Program-made: the position numbers and the translations under genes
Notes under the pieces: generated by a model
What the model saw: only the letters and a program-made list of their open reading frames with translations
Databases searched by the model: none
What the model was told of the DNA's origin: nothing
NCBI RefSeq assembly: GCF_947501405.1
Contig: NZ_CANMVK010000002.1
Span: 806,001 to 870,000, forward strand
Direction of reading: 5' to 3'
Source of the DNA: an uncultured Hoeflea sp.
Lineage (GTDB): Bacteria; Pseudomonadota; Alphaproteobacteria; Rhizobiales; Rhizobiaceae
DNA: 64,000 bases
In this document: positions 61,996-64,000 of the stretch, piece after piece
Numbering within the stretch: the stretch's first letter is position 1
Layout of the letters: each line of letters begins with the position of its first letter

Positions 61996-63287
61996 GAGGC
62001 CCCCGCATTGGCATAGAGATCGGGAAGGAACGTTGTGAGGAACGGAACATAGGTCAAGAGCGCCAGCGCCACGAACAGGGCCGCCAGGAAGGGCAGGCTT
62101 TCGCGCATCACCCGCTCGGGCTTTTCTTCCGCGATGTGAGCCGACAGATAGATCAGATAGCCGACCGGCGGCGTTGTCAGTCCGATCATGAGGTTGAAAA
62201 CCATGACAATGCCGAAATGCACCGGGCTGATGCCGAGTTCCATGGCGTTGGGCAGCAACAGCGGTACCAGGATCACCAGGGCCGCCAGCGGGTCGAGAAA
62301 CAGCCCGACCGCAAGCACGAACAGATTGACCATCAGCAAAAAGACAAGCGGATTGTCGCTGATGGCGAAGATTGCCTCACCCACCGCCGCACTCAGCCGC
62401 AGATCGGCGACGATCCAGGCGAATAGCGTCGAGGCGCCGACAATCACCAGGATCATGGCGGTGCCCTGCGCCGCCTGCACAAGTGCGGTGTAAAAGCCGC
62501 GCATATCCAGTTCGCGGAAATAGAACATGCCGGTGACGAAAGCGTAGAGGCAGGCGATCGCTCCCGCCTCGGTGGCCGTCATCACGCCGCCGAGAATGCC
62601 GCCCACGATGATGACGGGCGTCAAAAGCGCAACCGCCGCCTGGGCGCCGGTGCGCGCAACATCACTCAGTGGCACGCGCGCGCTGCTTTCGAAATTGCGC
62701 CGTTGCGCAATGATGGCGACGGCGATCATCAAACAAAGACCGATCATCGCGCCGGGAATGATCCCGGCCAGAAACATCGCGCCGACCGATTGCTCTGCCA
62801 GTACCGCGTAAATGATGATCGGGATCGAAGGCGGGATGATCGGCCCCACGACCGAGCTGCACTGGGTGATGGCCGCGGCGAAACCCGCAGTGTAACCCTT
62901 GCGCTTCATCGACGGGATCATCACCGAGCCCACGGCGGCCGTATCGGCGACCGCGGACCCCGAGATGCCCGAAAAAAACAGGCTTGAGAGCACGTTGACC
63001 TGCGCCAGCCCGCCTTTGAAGTGCCCCACCAGCGCGCTTGCGAAATCGACGATGCGTCGCGTGATTCCGCCCCGGTTCATCAACTCGCCGGCAAGAAAGA
63101 AGAATGCGATCGCCAGAAGCAGGAACTGATCCATTCCGTTCATGAACATCTGGGTGACCAGAACCAGCGGCATGTCGGGCCTGACCACCACAAGCGTCAG
63201 CACCGAAGCGGCGAGGATCGCAAACACTAACGGCAGGCCCAGCACCGCAAAGCCGATCATTGAGCCGAACAGCAACAGCGTTTCCAT
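61992..63287 (-). CDS. TRAP transporter large permease (DctM family)
   Basis: The protein has 431 residues, the standard DctM length, with about twelve hydrophobic segments. VLSSLFFSGISGSAVADTAAVGSVMIPSM, GPIIPPSIPIIIYAVL and FNLMIGLTTPPVGYLIYLSA are the family signatures. It overlaps the cyclase-family gene by four bases and lies directly against the small permease gene (no gap). It drives sodium-coupled uptake of a carboxylate that is probably used by the two downstream enzymes. Confidence 0.92.
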   Translation of the reverse strand: METLLLFGSMIGFAVLGLPLVFAILAASVLTLVVVRPDMPLVLVTQMFMNGMDQFLLLAIAFFFLAGELMNRGGITRRIVDFASALVGHFKGGLAQVNVLSSLFFSGISGSAVADTAAVGSVMIPSMKRKGYTAGFAAAITQCSSVVGPIIPPSIPIIIYAVLAEQSVGAMFLAGIIPGAMIGLCLMIAVAIIAQRRNFESSARVPLSDVARTGAQAAVALLTPVIIVGGILGGVMTATEAGAIACLYAFVTGMFYFRELDMRGFYTALVQAAQGTAMILVIVGASTLFAWIVADLRLSAAVGEAIFAISDNPLVFLLMVNLFVLAVGLFLDPLAALVILVPLLLPNAMELGISPVHFGIVMVFNLMIGLTTPPVGYLIYLSAHIAEEKPERVMRESLPFLAALFVALALLTYVPFLTTFLPDLYANAGAS

Positions 63288-63758
63288 TCAACCCTCCCGC
63301 GGCGCGGCAAGGCCTGCCGCCAGTTGTGACAGGATCGATCCCGCCCACAGCAGCCCGCCGACCACGGCCCCGGTCCAGTACCAGGACTTGGCCACACCCA
63401 GCGTCACATAGCGGTCGTTGCCGAAGGCTGTGTTGAGTCTGAGCGCACCCCAGACCAGAAGCGCCAGCAGCACCAGCATGATCAGCGTTTGCGCCACCTT
63501 GAGGATTTGTGTCCAGAAGCGCGGCAGCATTCCCTCCAGAAACGAGATTTTCATATGCGGCGCGGTCGATGCGGCGATCAGAACCAGCCAGACATAAAGC
63601 AGGCGGATCAGCTCTTCAGACCAGACCAGCGAGGAATTGAAGACATAGCGGCTGATCACCTGACCAATGCCCAAAACCGTGACCAGGAATATGAGAAGCG
63701 CCGCGGCTCCATCAATAGCGCGGCGCAGGGCGTCGTTGAATTTGACAATCGCGGCCAT
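63288..63758 (-). CDS. TRAP transporter small permease (DctQ family)
   Basis: The 156-residue protein has four hydrophobic segments. The conserved VISRYVFNSSLVWSEELIRLLYVWLV block matches DctQ, and PHMKISFLEGM follows as expected. It associates with the DctM subunit whose gene abuts it. A strong hairpin stands between this gene and the binding-protein gene upstream. Confidence 0.9.
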   Translation of the reverse strand: MAAIVKFNDALRRAIDGAAALLIFLVTVLGIGQVISRYVFNSSLVWSEELIRLLYVWLVLIAASTAPHMKISFLEGMLPRFWTQILKVAQTLIMLVLLALLVWGALRLNTAFGNDRYVTLGVAKSWYWTGAVVGGLLWAGSILSQLAAGLAAPREG

Positions 63759-63779
63759 GGGGTCTGCCTTGAGAGAAAG

Positions 63780-63804
63780 CGCGGGCCGGTTGCGCCGGCC
63801 CGCG
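63780..63804 (-). promoter_or_regulatory. GC hairpin between TRAP binding-protein and permease genes
   Basis: CGCGGGCCGG (63780-63789) pairs perfectly with CCGGCCCGCG (63795-63804) across a five-base loop. On the minus strand it starts eight bases after the binding-protein stop and is followed by CTTTCTCT. Confidence 0.65.
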
Positions 63805-63812
63805 ACAGGGTA

Positions 63813-64000
63813 TCAGTTTGCGGCGGCGTCGACCTTGTCGAGCAGATCGGTGCCGAAGCTTTCAACATAGGCGGCGCGGGTCACTTCGCTCACCGCAGCG
63901 CGGAAAGCGTCCTGGTCCGGCGTTTCGACCACCTCAAGACCCTCGGCCTTCATTGCCTCGAGACTGGAGGTTTCTTCCTCGTCATTGAGCCCGCGCTGGA
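63813..64000 (-). CDS. TRAP transporter substrate-binding protein (DctP family), C-terminal part
   Basis: Only the last 62 or so codons are in the window, ending at TGA 63813-63815. The text (LEAMKAEGLEVVETPDQDAF, then SFGTDLLDKVDAAAN) is typical of the closing helices of DctP proteins. It is the receptor for the DctQM permease encoded downstream. The ligand cannot be inferred from this fragment. The gene continues beyond base 64000. Confidence 0.8.
   Translation of the reverse strand, partial: QRGLNDEEETSSLEAMKAEGLEVVETPDQDAFRAAVSEVTRAAYVESFGTDLLDKVDAAAN

Overview
The window reads as chromosomal DNA of a GC-rich alphaproteobacterium, most likely Rhizobiales (Hyphomicrobiales), in or near Rhizobiaceae/Phyllobacteriaceae. 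A marine genus such as Hoeflea is possible but not proven. The clues are a carnitine dehydrogenase fused to its thioesterase, a formimidoylglutamate-deiminase type histidine pathway, many ABC and TRAP importers, and a Rhizobiales-style palindromic repeat. I saw no rRNA, tRNA, CRISPR array, prophage, integrase or insertion sequence. The first and last genes are cut by the window edges.

Layout. 1-1907: end of a polar amino acid ABC importer. 1921-10775: carnitine/betaine catabolism, with a GlxA-type regulator divergent from BKACE, an HD-domain putative diiron oxygenase, the carnitine dehydrogenase-thioesterase fusion, an SDR, an acyl-CoA dehydrogenase, an ADP-forming acyl-CoA synthetase and CaiD. 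10794-18140: complete histidine utilisation (hutC-hutF divergent from hutI-hutH-hutG-hutU) with a visible HutC-type operator. 18188-21463: TRAP importer. 21468-26403: a defence island with an Mrr-type endonuclease divergent from a 1289-residue MmeI-like restriction-modification protein that carries a palindromic repeat in frame. 26408-32629: second BKACE, class III aminotransferase, universal stress protein and a TAXI-TRAP importer.

32968-36780: a ureohydrolase convergent with gabD-gabT, which fits conversion of 4-guanidinobutyrate or agmatine products through GABA to succinate. 37156-45704: a nine-gene operon (TorT-like ABC importer, PxpA, BCCP, biotin carboxylase, two KipI/KipA-type carboxyltransferase halves, BioY) that looks like a self-contained biotin-dependent lactam- or amide-attacking system; a LysR regulator and a small cupin are divergent from it. 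47585-51083: copper efflux operon (copA, small ORF, cueR, cytochrome c) behind a CueR-type promoter. 51178-54538: zinc uptake (zur-znuB-znuC divergent from znuA). 54661-60223: non-phosphorylative pentonate pathway ending at 2-oxoglutarate, around a perfect TTTGGTATACCAAA operator. 60410-64000: beta-hydroxyacid dehydrogenase, cyclase-family hydrolase and a TRAP importer running off the end.

Most of the window is scavenging: each importer sits beside enzymes that feed the imported compound into glutamate, glycine betaine, succinate, acetyl-CoA or 2-oxoglutarate. A cross-cutting feature is a strong GC hairpin placed just after the binding-protein gene in four separate transport operons.
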